In this document: positions 11,528 through 22,130 of the stretch, piece after piece | Position numbering within the stretch: position 1 is the stretch's first letter | Layout of the letters: every line of letters begins with the position of its first letter | Assembly (NCBI GenBank): GCA_964059195.1 | Contig: CAXKWD010000011.1 | Location: forward strand, 35,020,066-35,084,065 | Origin: Ectobius pallidus | Taxonomy: Eukaryota; Arthropoda; Insecta; Blattodea; Ectobiidae | Reading direction: 5' to 3' | Length of the DNA: 64,000 bases | The notes under the pieces: model-generated | What the model was told of the DNA's origin: nothing | Database searches by the model: none | Seen by the model: only the letters and a program-made list of their open reading frames with translations | Translations under genes and position numbers: made by a program

Positions 11528-12223
11528 CAGTGAGTCCCATGCAAGAGTTGGCCAATGACGCAGGTTTCTGCGTCGCGGTGGGCACAGCTCCAACTCCTGA
11601 GCGATGGGGTGAAATATCTACGCAATTAAAGCCACAATCGGTGTAATGATTCAGGTTCTCACATTTACAGTTAAAATTACAATGAAAATAACCACGTACT
11701 TCATCACAAGAGACATTAGAAATGGCCTTCTCTTGCATCCACACAACACTGACACCTTTTTAGGAAATTTTCTTTCACGCGCATAAGTTCTGCTTCCGAG
11801 ATAGAGTTCATTTCTCTTGTGATACTATCTTTAAGTTCTTCTTATGTATGGGGAATTGATCTATACACTTTATTTTTCAAGTTCCCCATAAATAATAGTC
11901 ACATAGGCTATTGTTAGAAGAACTTCAGTATCACAAGAGAAATTAACTATCTCGGAAGCTGAACTTATGTGCGTGAAAGAAAATTTCCTAAAAAGGTGCC
12001 AGTGTTGTGTGGATGCAAGAGGAGAATATTTCCAACATCTCTTCTGATGAGGTACGTGGTTATTTTCATTGTAATTCCAACTTTAACTGTGAGAACCTGA
12101 ACCATTACACTGATCGCGGCTTTATTTGCATAGATATTTCATCCGATTGCTCGGGAGTTGGAGCTGTGCCCGCCGCGATGCAGAAACCCACGTCATTGGC
12201 CAACTCTTGCGTGGGACTCACTG
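11528..12223. mobile_element. palindromic mariner-type derivative #2 (696 bp)
   Basis: The element is bounded by TA at 11526-11527 and 12224-12225. Its ends are CAGTGAGTCCCATGCAAGAG and the complement of CAGTGAGTCCCACGCAAGAG, and the two halves are inverted copies of each other over about 300 bp (11528-11848 against about 11914-12223) with a 60-70 bp spacer. The arms carry a transposase C-terminus in one frame (MCVKENFLKRCQCCVDARG then EYFQHLF and stop), resembling the end of DUF4817-type mariner transposases. Other open frames in the arms run through what would be 3' untranslated and terminal repeat sequence. Confidence 0.85.
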
Positions 12224-12225
12224 TA

Positions 12226-13470
12226 GATAACCATTTAGTGTAGCTACTAATAATTATCTGTATGTAGATAGAACACATATGACATCTGAATTATATGTAA
12301 TATGTAGAATAGAATATAATTTTATTATTAAGCATTTTCATACAAAGAAAGATACATCTTTCTTATATGGCTTATTTACAAGTCTAACAATACCCCTTGC
12401 AAGTCCCCTCATGCTCTAACCCCAAGGTTTTATGCATAATTCGAAACCATCAATATCTTCCAAGAAATTTACCATTGTCAACTAGTTTTAAGCCTACTTC
12501 CTAATTTTTGTAATCTCTTTATTTGTAATTCCAACCAAATAGTCTCCCATTTCCATTGTGTTTGAATGCTTCCGTGTATTTTAATATCTTAATGACTACA
12601 TTTTTACCCTTTTAATTATTTTCCTACCCAAACTAGTTCTCCCCATTTTTAAACCTCTTTACTACATGTAGCACAGCCTTCCTCATTGCCATTCTTTAAA
12701 ACTTTCTGGAATATCACCCCAGTTCTAAACCATGCCTATATCTCCCAAGTTTTATCACAGCAAGCCACGTGCATCTCTCTTCCCCATTCTGCTTTAATTA
12801 CCATGTAAAATCTCAATTTTTCTTTGCAAAACTTGTCCAGAGCTCTCATTTTTTGTGCCCTTACTTCCCTTCAAAAATCCAACCTTCTTCTCGTTGCCAA
12901 ATATCCCCCATTCCAACTTCCTCCAGCATTCATTCCATTCTCTTATCGTGCTTCTACCTTCCTTTGGATAATTCATACTTTATTTTATTTTATTATTCTC
13001 GCCCGAATGTATGTTTCAATACCAGTATTTCAAAATTTCCTCTGTCGTTCCTTTTCTTAACTCTGCTAAAGCTACTCCCATTTGTGATCCTTTTAGTGAA
13101 CCTAGGACATCTTGACATAACATCCTATGTACTAGGTCAAATTTGAACCCGCATATAGCATCTTTGATTCCACCACTAATACATTCTTTTTGGCCATTTA
13201 ACTGTTACCGGTACATTAGTATTTTTTTTAGGTTTCACCAACGAATATATTTAATATATACGGTATATACACACATATACAACCCCAAAGAGCAAAGCTC
13301 ATGTGAGGGTTGGCATACATACATTGGTTCAAAAGAAAAAAAAAATAGTAACAGCAATAGTAACAAAAATAGTAATAGTACTACAATTATCTTAAGGCTA
13401 TAACAAAAATTCACTAGTAACAAACACAACTACATACCAGAAAAAAACACTTGAAATGAGTCATTCCAAA
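12226..13470. other. non-coding stretch
   Basis: A pyrimidine-rich segment near 12770-13100 leaves a 125-codon frame on the plus strand, but its composition (Ser/Phe/Leu from T/C runs) gives no coding support. A short AATAGTAAC-type simple repeat lies at about 13344-13380. Confidence 0.45.
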
Positions 13471-13869
13471 ATTGAAGAGCCTGGTGCAAGAACCAGACAG
13501 CTCCAAATTATAAAAACTTTCAGGAGAGACAAACAACCGAATAAAATAATTGAATGTCAAAATATAGGGCTTTTCCATGTACAATAGCTAAAAGCAATAG
13601 TGACATAATACAAATATAAATAAAAAAATATATATAATTGAACTATCGCCTCTGCAAGAACCAGAGTGCTCCAGGAGCTGTTTGAGCTCATGCGCAGCAT
13701 AAACAATTAAAATAACCCCAATAGCTCCTTTTACATTCTTACTACACATGAAATCAGTGGAGCAGTCTAGTTCTTGCATCAGTTTTTTTTTTTTTAATGA
13801 TAGCTTACAGCAAAAAACAAAATTGACCGAAATGTGAATCTGTCTGGTTCTTACACCGGGCTCTTCAAT
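13471..13869. mobile_element. MITE with 30-bp inverted ends (399 bp)
   Basis: The left end ATTGAAGAGCCTGGTGCAAG plus AACCAGACAG is the inverted complement, with two mismatches, of the right end at 13840-13869. There is no coding content. An internal segment at about 13671-13740 (CATAAACAATTAAAATAACC and neighbours) recurs just outside the right end at about 13988-14060, so the locus also has a direct repeat of about 70 bp. Confidence 0.7.
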
Positions 13870-15586
13870 GATTTCCTCCTATTTTATTTTCATGGAAACT
13901 ACAATGGGTTTAGAAAGCATATTAACACATTAAATTGAACAAGATTTTACCTCCATAATATTTTTTTTTTCAGATGGTCTTTTTTGCCAGGAGCTGTGTA
14001 GGGTCATGCGCCGGCATAAACAATTAAAACGACCCCAATACCTCCTTTTACATTCCTACTGGATGGTATTTATCCTATTTGCTATGCACTTTTTCTAGCA
14101 ATGAACAAGAGCTTGGATGCCATGCTCATAAAATCTGAATGAACAGAGGCAAACCACTCATCCATCTAATTCGACTGCATCCTTTTCTGGGATTCTTCTT
14201 CCATAAGACTGAAGGAGTGGAAACCTGAAAGCACTGCACTTCTCAGTGTTAGGAGTGTCCAGGGGAATTTTACAATATACAGTCCTGTCTCGGTAATTTG
14301 AGGTGGTTGGGACATAAACTACCTCGAACTATAAGAAAACTCAGACTTACAAAATTACATGGAAAAAAATTGCTTGTGTTAAATATTACAGCACAGTAGT
14401 TCAGAGAACAAAAACATACAGATTGCCTTAAACTGAAATAAATTTTTAAGAGTATTTTGAAAATAAAAACTACATAAGTTAAAAATTGAGGGCCTATTTC
14501 GGTAGTAATGAAAGCAAAACACACATTTTATGTCATTTTAAAAAAAATTGTCAACTGCCGTCTGATTTAACGAACTGCACTGTTCCCACCACTGTCTAAA
14601 CAGCAGGTTGTCTATCAGGATCGCCTTGGGATGTTTGTGAACGTAATGCATAGCCGTCTCTAATTTAGCATGCCTGCTATGCCTCATCAGTAGCTAATGG
14701 CATCTTCTGAAGAGACCAAAGAATAGTATTATGTAGGATACGTGATCTCACAATAATCATTATTTCATTCTATAATTTGGATCTTATAAGGCACTCACAC
14801 ACCAAAAACTGACAGTTTATTGATTTTTTTTTAAAAAATTGTTAATTCAAATTTTTCAGCTGAAATTTATGGGATTATTGAACTATTGATGCTTGAAATA
14901 CAGAGACTACTGTACTTGCTTGTCACTAAACTGGTATGGGCCTCATGTTTTACAATGAAACGTTTATCTTCTCTTTTGTCCCTTCTCTATCTCACTCTAA
15001 AAATTGGGCTTTCAGCTTATGATCTTCATTGTAGTATTGAATATTGACTGTTCTCTCGATCTCCAGGACATCCAAAAAACACAATCTGCCTATTCCAAAA
15101 GACCATGCACTTCACTTTCTCTTCTGATGGCTGTGTCTTTTATTTATTTTTTTTTTTTTGGTTCGAGATTTCACATATCTCCATTTCTAGGACAGTCATG
15201 TTGTTCAGATTCTGGGCAAGGATTCAGCTGTTAGAAAGCAACTTGCTTCTGCTGGTACGGAATTTTACAAGTGTGTCCTGCAGTTACTTACTCATGTCTG
15301 GCAAATCCGCATAAAAAATGGCAATGACCGGTGACTATGTTAAAGAATAACAGTATGTAGCTGAAATCTTCCCCTATTTAACTGTGTTGGTATGCTTTCT
15401 GCATCGTCTACTTTTTATGAAAATAAGTACAAGGCATTAATTTTGGAATGACCAATGTAACCTTGTTGTCACTTTATTTTACGGTTCTCTCACTTCAGTT
15501 AAGTATATATAGATGATAAAATCAAAAACTTAAAATATATGCAAAGTCAAACTAAATGGAAATGTTTTCAAGTTTTTAATAATATA
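13870..15586. other. non-coding stretch
   Basis: Apart from the direct-repeat copy at 13988-14060 I see nothing supportable. Confidence 0.45.
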
Positions 15587-16255
15587 CAGGGTCTTTATTA
15601 TAAGTTGAGACCGGGCGACGGAAGGCGCGCGCAGCCGGTCTGACCTTGATGCAACAGCGGCACGTGCAGTTATTGTTAAAGTGTCAACATGGTGAGACCC
15701 ATTTCGCTGCAGCATCGTATTTTTGTGTGTAAACATTATTTTAAGTACGAGTCTGCTAGACGTGTACGTGATGAATTTATTCGGACATTTCCTGCTGATG
15801 TGCCACCTTCAAGAGCACAAATTCACAGAATTGTTAATAAATTTGTAAATACTGGCTCAGTGCAAAACAAAAAGCATGTGCGCACACGAACAGTGTTAAC
15901 AGAAGAAAAGCTAGACGAGATTGGCGCTTATCTTGAACATTCACCAAATAAATCACTCTCAAAATTAGCCCAACAAGTAGGGGTTTCAGTTTCTTCTGCA
16001 CACAAAGCAAATTAGGGGCATTACAGTGGAAGAACTCACTCGCGTCAGCCAGAATGTGGTTTCCAGATACAATGCCTGTATAACACAGGAAGGACGACAC
16101 TTCCAACATATGTTATAAGGTAAGATATGTAATACTTTATATAGCCTACACTTTAAGCAGGGAAGCTGCGCGCGCGTCACCGGCGGCTAATGCGGACTCC
16201 GTAGCGGAGAGTGAAAACACCGGTCGCCCGGTCTCAACTTATAATAAAGACCCTG
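15587..16255 (+). mobile_element. mariner-type element with perfect 33-bp ends (669 bp)
   Basis: The first and last 33 bases are perfect inverted repeats beginning CAGGGTCTTTATTATAAGTT and continuing GAGACCGGGCGAC. TA flanks both sides (15585-15586 and 16256-16257). The interior keeps an intact N-terminal DNA-binding domain and the last codons of the transposase, with the catalytic core deleted. The perfect ends show recent activity or recent mobilisation in trans. A possible decayed end of the same family lies at about 24519-24540. Confidence 0.95.
15689..16015 (+). CDS. transposase DNA-binding domain (truncated, DUF4817-like)
   Basis: This 108-codon frame starts at an ATG 100 bp inside the element. 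It reads as the N-terminal bipartite helix-turn-helix of insect mariner-type transposases: HRIFVCKHYFKYESARRVRD, SRAQIHRIVNKFVNTGSV, then SLSKLAQQVGVSVSSAHK. It ends at TAG at the internal-deletion junction. From 16017 a different frame gives the C-terminus GITVEELTRVSQNVVSRYNA with CITQEGRHFQHML and stop. The catalytic DDE/D core is therefore missing. If expressed, the product could still bind the terminal repeats and compete with a full transposase; that is inference. Confidence 0.85.
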   Translation: MVRPISLQHRIFVCKHYFKYESARRVRDEFIRTFPADVPPSRAQIHRIVNKFVNTGSVQNKKHVRTRTVLTEEKLDEIGAYLEHSPNKSLSKLAQQVGVSVSSAHKAN

Positions 16256-16333
16256 TATAAGTAAAGATATTTATATTAGACTTTTATAGCAAAATTTCTC
16301 TTGGAAGGGTATTGAACCTACATTTTCAGCTTA

Positions 16334-16766
16334 CAAGGGAACTATTAATGACCTCATACCTAAAATTACCTTCATATTTTGCTGACAGAACCTGTTGGCC
16401 TATCCTGTAAAAGAACTTGTATACCAAAAACTAGCTGCTTTTTAAATTGGAAGGTTCCCAATTAGAGGCTGCAATGTCACCAGTTAAAGCATCTAGCCAG
16501 TAGCAAACAGGCACCCCTCACTAGCTAGATAGTAATGCACCATGATGTACTGCTGCTCGCTCCTACAGTAGTCAGGGCTGCCCAATTCAATGCTTAACTA
16601 CACTTCCTTTCTCCTATTGTTTTAGTACCACTTTCGATCCACTTTTCAGGGACTTTCATTTTAAAAAAGCAGCTAGTTTTTTGTATATGAGCTTCCTATA
16701 GGATACAGGTTTTCAGAGCGCAATTTGAGCATAAATTTCAGTATGAGCTTATTAATAGTTCCCTTG
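16334..16766. mobile_element. Harbinger-like MITE (433 bp)
   Basis: Inverted ends CAAGGGAACTATTAATGACC and complement of CAAGGGAACTATTAATAAGC, continuing CTCATAC, are flanked by TTA at 16331-16333 and 16767-16769. A 3-bp TTA/TAA target is typical of PIF/Harbinger elements. A second inverted pair lies inside (AACTAGCTGCTTTTT near 16432 and AAAAAAGCAGCTAGTTTTTT near 16663). There is no coding content. Confidence 0.75.
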
Positions 16767-17029
16767 TTAGTTCATACACATCACTCTACACACTAAATGT
16801 CATTCTAGGCTTTAGTAACAATTGCATTTATTAGTATCGATGATGTACGTTCCCTTCATAAGCTAATTAACTGTCCATAATAAAAAAAAAATATATAAAA
16901 AAAATATAAAAATATCTTGACCGAAATATTTTTGTCATTTTGTGGTTTGATTTATGCTTGCTTTTTTAACTGTAAGAGGCTTTGCCTAATTTGTACTATG
17001 TTAATAAAATCTGAGTTTACTTTCTTTAG

Positions 17030-17176
17030 GATGAAGATGATGATGACAGTAATGATGACTCTGAAAAGTGGGAGAACGACTGTGATGATGATGATGATGA
17101 TGATGAAGAAGAACAGTCATCTGAGCTGTGCTTAGAAATGCTTGACCCTGCCAGTGTTGCAAGTGTTATTTTGTAA
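17030..17176 (+). CDS. last coding exon with acidic tail, unidentified gene
   Basis: The exon follows a good acceptor (pyrimidine tract then TTTAG at 17025-17029). It encodes 48 residues ending in TAA: an acidic segment (DEDDDDSNDDSEKWENDC, seven Asp, three Glu) followed by QSSELCLEMLDPASVASVIL. Simple-repeat GAT codons alone could mimic this, but the acceptor, the non-repetitive last 20 residues and a polyadenylation signal 525 bp downstream support a real terminal exon. It starts on a codon boundary, matching the phase of the exon ending at 9169. I cannot identify the protein; acidic C-termini of this kind occur in many nuclear and transport proteins. Confidence 0.6.
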   Translation, partial: DEDDDDSNDDSEKWENDCDDDDDDDEEEQSSELCLEMLDPASVASVIL

Positions 17177-17722
17177 CACAATTTTTATGCCAACATTGCA
17201 TTTCAAAAGGAGTTCCTATTAGGGAAGTAAGAGGACTTAACACATGGTACCTTCTATCCTGTTTCTTTCTGATTTTTTTAATTCTCACATTCAACATTTG
17301 TCATGTATGTCCCTTGTTAGTATTTTTGACATTTTGCATTTTAAGATGTGGTATAATGTCTTTTGTGTATGCTTACACTGTGCATCTTCCACTTTTAAAT
17401 TAGACTATTGAGATTCTGGATAGATGCATGTGAATATGATGTTAGTGTATAAATATTTGTGTATAGAAACCACGTGTGGTGTAATACTCTTGAATTGTTA
17501 TATATTTGTGTACAACGTGAACAGGCCATAACAGCTGAAAGTTAGGTCTATTAATGGACTACAAATTGTCTTTCTTGTCACCAAATTGATGTTATTTTAC
17601 AGATATTTTTTAATTCCTTTGTAGGTTGGTATGTGACTTAGTGGGCGGTATGCATAAAATCATAGTCAATGCTTTTACTTTACCTATAGGAAAAGGTGGA
17701 AATAAAAGCATAAACTTCATAT
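17177..17722 (+). other. probable 3' untranslated region
   Basis: AT-rich sequence follows the TAA stop of the acidic exon and runs to the AATAAA at 17701-17706. I see no repeats with clear ends inside. The end coordinate assumes cleavage about 15-20 bp after the signal. Confidence 0.4.
17701..17706 (+). promoter_or_regulatory. polyadenylation signal AATAAA
   Basis: Canonical hexamer, 525 bp after the stop codon of the acidic exon. This assignment rests on position only. Confidence 0.4.
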
Positions 17723-18144
17723 CATTTTCATAAACACAATTCTTCTGCTAGGTTTTACTTTCTGATAATAATCAATTTTGTGCTCTTTGGGGATTTCTGT
17801 TACTTATTGGCTACTAACCGAATGCTGAGCATGATTGTGATTGTGACAAGAAAGCATTAACCATCATTTTCATTATTTTTCATCTGTTTTCTGTAACTGA
17901 TGGCGCTCTTCTCTCTTTATACCTCTAAGCCACCTTCCTCAAATGAAAAGGCCCGTGCCCCGAGGCGATAAATAAGGGCTATACTTATACTTATATCTCT
18001 TATTATTTTGTAAAATTGCAGCCATGCAAATTACCACCAACCATTCACTAAGCAATCGAAGTCACGAACAATGCATGATACGATTTTTCGTAGTAAAACC
18101 TACAAAGAAGAGTTCTAGACTACACTTGATGCATACATTTCATA
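17723..18144. other. non-coding stretch
   Basis: No gene seen. A GC-richer motif near 17950-17975 could be an old repeat but has no partner in this window. Confidence 0.4.
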
Positions 18145-18687
18145 CAAGGGCGCCCATACCCGGGGGTGGGGGGCGGGGCATTAATAATAGTAGTCAGGTG
18201 TTTTTCTTTTAAGACAATTATTTGAAAGTCAGTAGAGAGTTTGCAGAAGTTTTACCATATCAACAACATGGAAGCAGAATCCACAATGGATTAGGAAAGG
18301 GGGTCATTATTTCAGTATTTAAAAATTTTCCAGGGGTGGACCCTCAACTTAGGTAACGATTTCTTGATTACGTTGGCATGTCTTAGAGTATGGTAAACAA
18401 ATTTCCTAACTAGTTTCTTCAGTGCTAAAATATCATAAAATGTGATTTTCATTAGTCCAATAATTAAAAATTTTGTGGGAGTGGACCCCCCCTTTCATGG
18501 GGGGTATTTTATACCTCCAAACTCCCCATCACTTCCGGCCCTCCCCAAAATTATTTTCTGGCTACATCATTGTTGCACTTATATTATTATATTAATATAA
18601 TGTTACAAAGTAACCAAAGAAGTTAAAGGCAAAAAAATTATTAAAAAATTCCCGCCCCCCCTAGAAAATATCATATGGGGGCCCTTG
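18145..18687 (-). mobile_element. hAT-like element, single-unit copy (543 bp)
   Basis: The ends are inverted: CAAGGGCGCCCATACC on the left and the complement of CAAGGGCCCCCATAT on the right, with imperfect flanking duplication (TTTCATA / ATTCATA). The interior is the inverted counterpart of 56761-57757: it shares the GGAAGCAGAATCCACAATGG segment and one unit of the 143-bp repeat that is tandem there. No transposase is readable. Confidence 0.75.
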
Positions 18688-19258
18688 ATTCATAGTTTAT
18701 TCTAAGGCTTCAAGGCAAATCTAATCATGGCCAACACTAGGCGTGACTGTACCAGTGGTTGAACACTTAAGATATTCTTCACACTTACATTCCAATAAAA
18801 ATTAAATGGGTGACCCAAAGTAAAATTGGAAAAAAGGGTCTGAAAGAGCAACTTTTATTCTACAAAAACATGGTACAGGTTGTAAGTCTACAAACGTGCA
18901 TTTACAAATTGTGCCCTGTTATACAAAAAATGGCCCATTTTACCAGTACTTGAACAACCTGTTCCAGTAACTGAACACTAAATGCACCATAAGTTGAACA
19001 CTAGCCTTTAATAGTATGAAATGTAATCAAAATTCTAGTCTAGCTATCTAGTCAGTAACAAAGGAAATATGGAAAGCCAAATTATTTTAATTGGCCCAAT
19101 TTTAAATGTTTTTCATTGTACAAGGTACTTATTTTCATAAGTTGTCACTCTTACGGTCATTATTTCTGAAACATGTCTTCAGTTTTTTCTTCTTACATAC
19201 ATTCTGGTGTGAAACTGGTACCTAATCTGCCCTTCAGACCCTGTGATGTTAGGTTCAT

Positions 19259-20127
19259 CTAGTTTCTGTAAGATAGGCTTCCTTTTGTCTTCGTGAAGCC
19301 GATTTCTGTTTCGTCATCTTCGTTTTCAGATGATGGGAGCAAAGTCACATCATCTAAGCTGTCCCCACTTTCTATCCATTTCTCGCTGGGTTCAGAGTAT
19401 TCTTCCTCAATAGGCCTACTTGTTTTTTGTTTCCTTGCAGGTTTTTCAAATGTCCGCCAGCATGGTCTCTTGTGGTTAGCATCGCTGACTACAGATTCGT
19501 TGGCCCGGGTTCGATCCCCGGTACCTCCTCGGATTTTTCTGAGGTAGGGAGGTCTGGTACGGGTGCACTTAGCCTCGTGATTCAAATTGAGGAGCTACTT
19601 GATAGAGAAGTAGCGGCTCCGGTCATGGAAACCACCATTAACGGCCGTGGGTGTCGGAATGCTGACCACATGCCCCCCAATCCTGCCATCTGCCTATGGT
19701 AGATGACGCAGCGGTCGGGTGATAGGTCTTGTCCCTTCAGGGATGTTGTGCCATGGAGAGGTTTTTCAAATTTGTGTTTAGACGCTTCTTTGGCTTCCAG
19801 TATTCTTTTCTTTTTGTTTTCATTCACAATGTCAGCAACAGTCTCCATCAGTGTTTGGAGCTTCACAGGAAAACCTTTCTTTGCGTTGGCATGGATCCAA
19901 CTCACCAATAAATTTTCTTCCTCTTTTGAAAGGATGGTTTGAGGCCCCATTTTGCATGCCATAGGCACCTTACCGGTAACTTTATTTGAGAGTATGCTCA
20001 AAGGAACATTAAAATCTCTAGAATCTTTTCTAAGACCCAAACCTTTGTTTACAGTCTTTACCACCTTCATCATTGTCTCTTCTGCTTTACGGTACCTCCT
20101 GTTCTGTGTTACGGGCAATATTTTCAT
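19259..20127 (-). pseudogene. Tigger/CENP-B-like transposase, deleted and SINE-interrupted
   Basis: The frame opens at ATG 20127 and encodes a psq-type helix-turn-helix (YRKAEETMMKVVKTVNKGLG, then LRKDSRDFNVPLSILSNKV) followed by the start of the CENP-B-type second domain (ILSKEEENLLVSWIHANAKK, GFPVKLQTLMETVADIV). After KHKFEKP the frame runs into the SINE. On the other side of the SINE the same frame resumes with FEKPARKQKTSRP and an acidic Ser/Glu-rich C-terminus ending GSLSYRN and stop. FEKP occurs on both sides because it lies in the 13-bp duplication. Even without the SINE the catalytic domain is missing, so this was already a non-autonomous copy. Confidence 0.9.
19452..19758 (+). repeat. 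SINE, family A (307 bp) inside the pogo-like element
   Basis: The head is tRNA-like, with GTGGTTAGCATCGCTGACTA and B box GGTTCGATCCCCGG. A conserved body follows (TACCTCCTCGGATTTTTCTG, CGGTCATGGAAACCACCATT, AATCCTGCCATCTGCCTATG, GATGACGCAGCGGTCGGGTG). The 13-bp duplication AGGTTTTTCAAAT flanks it exactly (19439-19451 and 19759-19771). Other copies are at 49392-49703 and, truncated, at 54956-55112. Confidence 0.95.
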
Positions 20128-20820
20128 TTAATTCTTCCATTTCATTCATCTGCAGGAGAAAAAGGAAACAATAAACTTGCTTCTATTGTTGATTTTCAGG
20201 GACGCCAGTGCATGAACACACCAGTAGTTGAACACCAAAAGAAGTGTTCAACTACTGGTTCCAAGTAATTAATGTTTATCTTAAATTCATATCATGATTT
20301 CCCATAATTTTTCCTAAACAAATACTCAATTTCATTCAAATATAAGCATAATATCAAAAGCACCAGTAGATGAACAGCTGTTCATCTACTAGATTTGGTT
20401 GTTTTTGTGTGTTCCAGTAAATGAACATGCTCATTAAACCATAATGCAACAAGAATTCTGTTAATTATGCTGGTATACAAACTTTTCAATCTCTACAGTA
20501 TCCAAAGAAATCAGATTGTTGGCAAAAATGTTACTCAACTGAATATAAAACACTTATAACAACAAGCATGTCACTTACCATTTCTTAATCTCAATCCTTG
20601 CTCAGAACAAAAAATGATGCATGGTTTCCTTTAAACATCTACCACACTACAACATGGATGACAAAGCTTCTGAAAATTGTGGAGCAGGTTGACTATACCT
20701 CAAACCATAAATAGCACTCTTTGGAGAAACAAAAAATTTCCTTCAGACCTTATCAAATGTACCTAAACTCACACTGTTCAACTACTGGTGACTGTTCAAC
20801 CACTGGTACAGTCACGCCTA

Positions 20821-22031
20821 TCTATTTTTTGCTAAGAGGAATAGATTTCCCTAAGGTTTTTATACATACAAATCTTAGTAGGTAGTAAAAGGATCTACTC
20901 CCATTTTATGCATTCCACCCATTATCATTGATAGTTATTTTTACTATTTTACTGAATTATAGCTCAGAAACAATTTTATGACTAGTTACTTGGTTACACC
21001 TTTCGATATACGTGATTTATATTTTTATAACTGCTACTTTGGGCATTTTCCAGAAATACATACATAATCATTTCAGGAGAATAAAGAAAATGCTACATGT
21101 TCCAAGGTTGCTAGTTAAACCTGCATGTATGTTATGTAAGCTTACGAGATTTTTTCAATGAATCCAGACAGTAAAATTTTATGAAAGTATTTTTGTGGCA
21201 GGAATGGACAGCTTAATTATACTCCATTTCCCCCAATATATATAGCCGTATAAATCCACTTCAGTCTTTGTTCAATCGTTCTGCTTGCAACCATTCTTTT
21301 ATTTTTTCTCCCCATTCAGTTGACATTTATAAGCTTAAAGAAAACACTATCTTTTCAGTGAACCTTATCCCTTTCATTGCTACAGCTGTACGGTATATAT
21401 GCATCAGCTCAAAATTTGCTCAAATATGACCTCATAGAGGTGAAAATTTAAAAATATAATTAAATTTTAATATTCTTTGTTGAAACCTGGATATTTTTAT
21501 CCATGTATTAAAGAAGTAATACATGAAACAAAACTGCTTGAAGGGATGTTACAAGGTTAAAAGCAGCACTTAAAAGTAAAGTCTCTCTGGACCGGGATAG
21601 GTAGTGGCTTAGATAGGAATGGATCCATGGAAACAGTGAAGGCTTTGGTTTAGGATGGGGCAGTACCTTGCTACCATACACTCGTAATATGCAGTTAAGT
21701 TAGCAGTGAAAGGGTAATGTGTTCTTTGGAACAATGTTCTCTTTTATCATGTAATTTCTCCATCTGTATTTTATATTTGTTGCATTTTGTTTATTCTTTG
21801 CGCCAAAATTTTATGTTGAAAGAATAAGATTTTCTTTCATTGATATAGGTTTCTGATAGAGATGGGCTTGTCAGTGGTTTTATTACAGGAAGGTCCTTGC
21901 CAATGATTTCAGCCTAGAGATGGTGTCTTTGTCAAATATGTAAAAATAAGTTGTTAATACATTCTATGTTGAATGTTATATTGTGAGCAACTGTTTGTTT
22001 CTTATATAAATAAATAAATAAATAAAATATA
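20821..22031. other. non-coding stretch
   Basis: Nothing supportable except an AAAT-type simple repeat just before the mariner element (about 22007-22026). Confidence 0.45.
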
Positions 22032-22130
22032 TGAGGCATGTGTTTAAAGTAAGTACTGATAATTTAAAAGAAAGTAACAGCATTATTTTTCAAATACTTT
22101 ATCATCATTAGGCCTACAGTACTCCTTACA

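Larger units (their letters stand above)
18740..20818 (-). mobile_element. pogo/Tigger-like element split by a SINE (2079 bp)
   Basis: A perfect 26-bp terminal inverted repeat (GGCGTGACTGTACCAGTGGT then TGAACA) occurs at both ends, flanked by TA at 18738-18739 and 20819-20820, as for pogo elements. Both subterminal regions contain many copies of a CCAGTAGTTGAACA-like motif in both orientations (for example near 18945, 18965, 20215-20260, 20362-20395, 20410, 20775), probably transposase-binding sites. The minus strand encodes a Tigger/CENP-B-like DNA-binding domain and the end of the protein. The DDE core is missing, and a SINE sits inside the reading frame. Confidence 0.92.

Noticed and set aside
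11499..12243. Two similar 78-81 codon proteins (MWMQE...) facing each other
   Set aside because: They are the same out-of-phase frame read in the two arms of the palindromic mariner derivative. The true transposase frame in the arms ends earlier, and both begin at GTG.
12769..13146. 125-codon frame rich in Ser, Phe and Leu
   Set aside because: Produced by pyrimidine-rich sequence. No motif, no start context, and overlapping frames are open as well.
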